Source of the DNA: Pseudofrankia sp. DC12
GTDB lineage: Bacteria > Actinomycetota > Actinomycetes > Frankiales > Frankiaceae
Assembly: GCF_000966285.1 (NCBI RefSeq)
Contig: NZ_KQ031391.1
Coordinates: 4,822,383 to 4,886,382, forward strand
Direction of reading: 5' to 3'
Length of the DNA: 64,000 bases
Under the pieces are notes generated by a model. The model had not been told where the DNA came from and did no database searches. It saw only the letters and a program-made list of their open reading frames with translations. Shown piece after piece: positions 62,020-64,000 of the stretch. Numbering within the stretch: the first letter of the stretch is position 1; each line of letters starts with the position of its first letter. A program made the position numbers and the translations under genes.

Positions 62020-63408
62020 CTATGCGTTCGCTCCGCTGCCTTCCGCGGTGCCTGTACCTGTGCTCGGTCGCGGCCGGCCGAGCCAAGGGAGGAACAGCCC
62101 GTCGGGATCCCATCTCGCGCGCAGGGCGTCGAGGCGACGGAGGTTCTCGTCGGTCACGAACCGGAACGGGCGGTTGATCAGATTCTCGTCGGCCAGCTGG
62201 ATTCCGGTGGCGTACGGCTCCCAGGCTCGCATGTGGTCGGTCACCCAGCTCGTGTACCGGTGGTCATCGGCCGCGTCCGTCCAGGCCGCATACAGTCCGT
62301 AATACAGCTCGTCTTCGATCGAATACGCCATCGGCGGGCGCTCGGGCTGTCCCTCGTACCCTCCCCAGTTGAACAACACCAGGTGCGACGGCGACGGCGG
62401 CCAGGTCTCCAGCATGCTCGCGAAGTTCGGCCACAGGTCGTCGAAGCAGGCGTGCGTCCACATGTTGTCGGCCAAATATCGCTTGGCCTCGTCGTAGCGT
62501 GCGTCGGTGCCGACCCGGCTCAACGTGGCGGTATCGGTGACCTCGTATAGCCGTGTCCCGATCAGGTGAGCCCGCGCGGGACAGGACTTGTAGATCGACA
62601 GCTGCTCCCGGGCCTCCTCCTCGGTGTCAGTGAAGGCCGTCGCGTTGAGCGATAGGAGGGGCTCGCCGTTCGTCAGCGGATCCCGGTTACAGAGGAGATT
62701 GATCTCCGTCGGCGTCGCACGGCTGACCTCGTGCACGAAGCTGTACACCTCTGGTGCGGCCGTGGCCGGCCAGAGATAGCCGCTGTTCATCGTGACCCGC
62801 CTGCGCGGGTAGAACCTGACGAAGAACCTGGTCACGACGGCGAAGAAGCCGGGACCCGCGCCGCGGGCCGCCCAGAAAAGGTCCGAGTTCTGTGTCGCGT
62901 CGGCGTGAACCCGCTCGCCGCTCGCCGTGACCACGTCGATGCCGGTGACCGACATGCAGGCCGGCCCGTAGTCCCGCCCGGCCCAGGCAAACCCGCCCTG
63001 CAGCAGGTAGCCGCCGAGGGAGACACCCGTACAGTGCCCCGTGGGGAAGAAAAGGCCCTCATCGGCCAGCATCGAGTCGAGTTCTGATCCTCTTATGCCG
63101 GGCTGGGCGGTGCCCGCCATCGCTTCCCTGCTGACCGTCACGTGCCGCAGGTTCGAGAGGTCGATCAGCACGGCACCGTCGCGCAGGTGCGACCCAGACC
63201 AGCTGTGGCCGCCGGAGCGGACCGAGATCCGCCGGCCCTCCCGCCTGGCGAGCCCCACCGCTTTGACGACATCGTCCTCGTTGTTCACCAGGACGATCAC
63301 CTCGGGATAACGGTCGGGCACCCCCGCGTGCCAGCAGGCCTCGCGGCGCCGGCTCTCATAGTGGTAGTCGCCGCGCCGCAGCACTCTGCCCTCGATCCGG
63401 GTCGACAT
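62020..63408 (-). CDS. BBE-type FAD-linked oxidoreductase
   Basis: 462 residues. Berberine-bridge-enzyme family. The FAD domain has SVRSGGHSW, whose His forms one covalent flavin bond, and PTGHCTGVSLGGYLLQGG, whose Cys forms the second, so bicovalent FAD is predicted. The C-terminal NRPFRFVTDENLRRLDALRARWDPDGLF is the BBE substrate/flavin tail. Such enzymes oxidise phenols, sugars or polyketides. ATG at 63408 is supported by AAGGAAGGG upstream. It lies 114 bp behind the DAPG-hydrolase-like gene on the same strand, so they may share a pathway on an aromatic polyketide or acylphenol. Confidence 0.9.
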   Translation of the reverse strand: MSTRIEGRVLRRGDYHYESRRREACWHAGVPDRYPEVIVLVNNEDDVVKAVGLARREGRRISVRSGGHSWSGSHLRDGAVLIDLSNLRHVTVSREAMAGTAQPGIRGSELDSMLADEGLFFPTGHCTGVSLGGYLLQGGFAWAGRDYGPACMSVTGIDVVTASGERVHADATQNSDLFWAARGAGPGFFAVVTRFFVRFYPRRRVTMNSGYLWPATAAPEVYSFVHEVSRATPTEINLLCNRDPLTNGEPLLSLNATAFTDTEEEAREQLSIYKSCPARAHLIGTRLYEVTDTATLSRVGTDARYDEAKRYLADNMWTHACFDDLWPNFASMLETWPPSPSHLVLFNWGGYEGQPERPPMAYSIEDELYYGLYAAWTDAADDHRYTSWVTDHMRAWEPYATGIQLADENLINRPFRFVTDENLRRLDALRARWDPDGLFLPWLGRPRPSTGTGTAEGSGANA

Positions 63409-63522
63409 GTCATTTCCCTTCCTTCCGCCTCCGCGCGCGTCCAGGGCCGGCATCCGTGTCCGGCCCGTGCCCCCGGAGGTGCCCGAGCATGGCGGGTGGG
63501 CTGCCGGGCGCTTCGGCGGCGC

Positions 63523-64000
63523 TCACCGCGGGCCCGGTCCTCTCGGCCGGCCGCGAGTGGGCAGGCATGCCCTGTCGGGCTGGCTGACCTGTCTACGGCG
63601 GCCAAACTCGTCGAATATGTCCGGTAGAAACGTGGCGAGATGGCTCATCTCCTGTGAGCAATGCACGGCCATGGCGCGGGCCTGCACATCTCCGAGACGT
63701 GTCACACCTGCCGCGGCCGTTCTGAACTCGCCGGACGGTGGGGCCTGCCCGCGAGCCGCGACGTTCTGGCCGCCCATCCAGAAACGTGAACGCATCTCGG
63801 CACCTCCATTCACCAGGCGTACATGATGAACAAAATATCCCCAATCCAGGGGGAGCCGCGAGAATCCGACTCTCGCGCAGACCGCGGTCGCCTCATCGGG
63901 ATCGAGCCGGTCATGGGAGAAACCGAACGCCGCGGGCTCGGCGAAGTGGATCGCGAGTTCCCCGAGCGTGCTGCCGACATACTCGTCGACGAACGACGTG
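63523..64000 (-). CDS. DAPG-hydrolase (PhlG-like) family protein, 5' end outside window
   Basis: About 159 C-terminal residues, open to the window edge. The text runs EYVGSTLGELAIHFAEPAAFGF, then LDWGYFVHHVRLVNGGAEMRSRFWMGG, and VHCSQEMSHLATFLPDIFDEFG. I recognise this as the DAPG hydrolase family, which cleaves the C-C bond of acetylated phloroglucinols in PhlG and includes many untested members. The RSRFW and HCSQEMxHL segments contain likely metal-binding His/Glu. The final 25 residues are Arg/Pro-rich. A short ATG-initiated part alone would be truncated, so the real start lies beyond 64000. Upstream of the BBE gene. Confidence 0.65.
   Translation of the reverse strand, partial: TSFVDEYVGSTLGELAIHFAEPAAFGFSHDRLDPDEATAVCARVGFSRLPLDWGYFVHHVRLVNGGAEMRSRFWMGGQNVAARGQAPPSGEFRTAAAGVTRLGDVQARAMAVHCSQEMSHLATFLPDIFDEFGRRRQVSQPDRACLPTRGRPRGPGPR

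Overview
The window is very GC-rich DNA from an actinobacterium. GTG starts, 4-bp ATGA gene overlaps, split PntAA/PntAB/PntB transhydrogenase, a three-gene succinate dehydrogenase with a large membrane anchor, a DUF4012 protein next to polysaccharide genes and an Rv1747-like FHA-ABC exporter all fit Frankia or a close relative in the Frankiales; the genus is an inference. It reads as chromosome: no integrase, transposase, plasmid function, CRISPR array, rRNA or tRNA was seen.

Layout. 1-7.2 kb: envelope/exopolysaccharide block: a FlaA1/CapD-type nucleotide-sugar enzyme (minus, cut by the window edge), then a Wzz/BY-kinase-like protein, a DUF4012 protein and a sortase-type (LPFTG) surface protein. 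7.2-11 kb: succinate dehydrogenase operon (minus). 11-18.3 kb: PhoX-type phosphatase, aldo/keto reductase, amidohydrolase, adenine deaminase, FMN reductase. 18.3-25.4 kb: branched-chain amino-acid type ABC transporter, with LivH, LivM and LivG fused in one polypeptide and a TerD-CAP fusion protein on the opposite strand in between. 25.5-38.4 kb: secreted lipocalin/CrtC-like protein, an MtnA-like isomerase that lacks the catalytic cysteine, type II NADH dehydrogenase, HrpA helicase, alpha/beta hydrolase, succinate-semialdehyde-type dehydrogenase and an SGNH-hydrolase fragment. 39.3-42.4 kb: transhydrogenase operon. 42.6-54.3 kb: TetR regulator with a palindromic operator, SMP-30 lactonase, a double-module histidine kinase, divergent GlpD and alkyl-DHAP-synthase-like genes, a 52-residue membrane protein, an SDR-like protein and a DUF2993 protein. 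54.9-61.6 kb: FHA-ABC exporter and Ser/Thr kinase with beta-propeller, flanking a wrecked gene that joins a cupin dioxygenase to the tail of a cytochrome P450. 62-64 kb: BBE-type flavoenzyme behind a DAPG-hydrolase-like gene that runs off the window.

Metabolic themes are respiration and redox balance (Sdh, Ndh, Pnt, GlpD) and envelope or lipid work (polysaccharide export, GlpD/AGPS-like pair, DUF2993, FHA-ABC exporter with a nearby Ser/Thr kinase).

Two non-coding patterns stand out. A family of long imperfect palindromes, about 70-85 bp and all built on GATCG.../...GGCCCT.../...GGTCGCG arms, occurs four times between genes. Short tandem repeats with 15-27 bp units are unusually frequent and often sit just upstream of genes (livK, the aldehyde dehydrogenase, glpD, the pnt operon). 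No single complete new system is evident; the best leads are the altered active sites, the unusual fusions, the chimeric pseudogene and the palindrome family.
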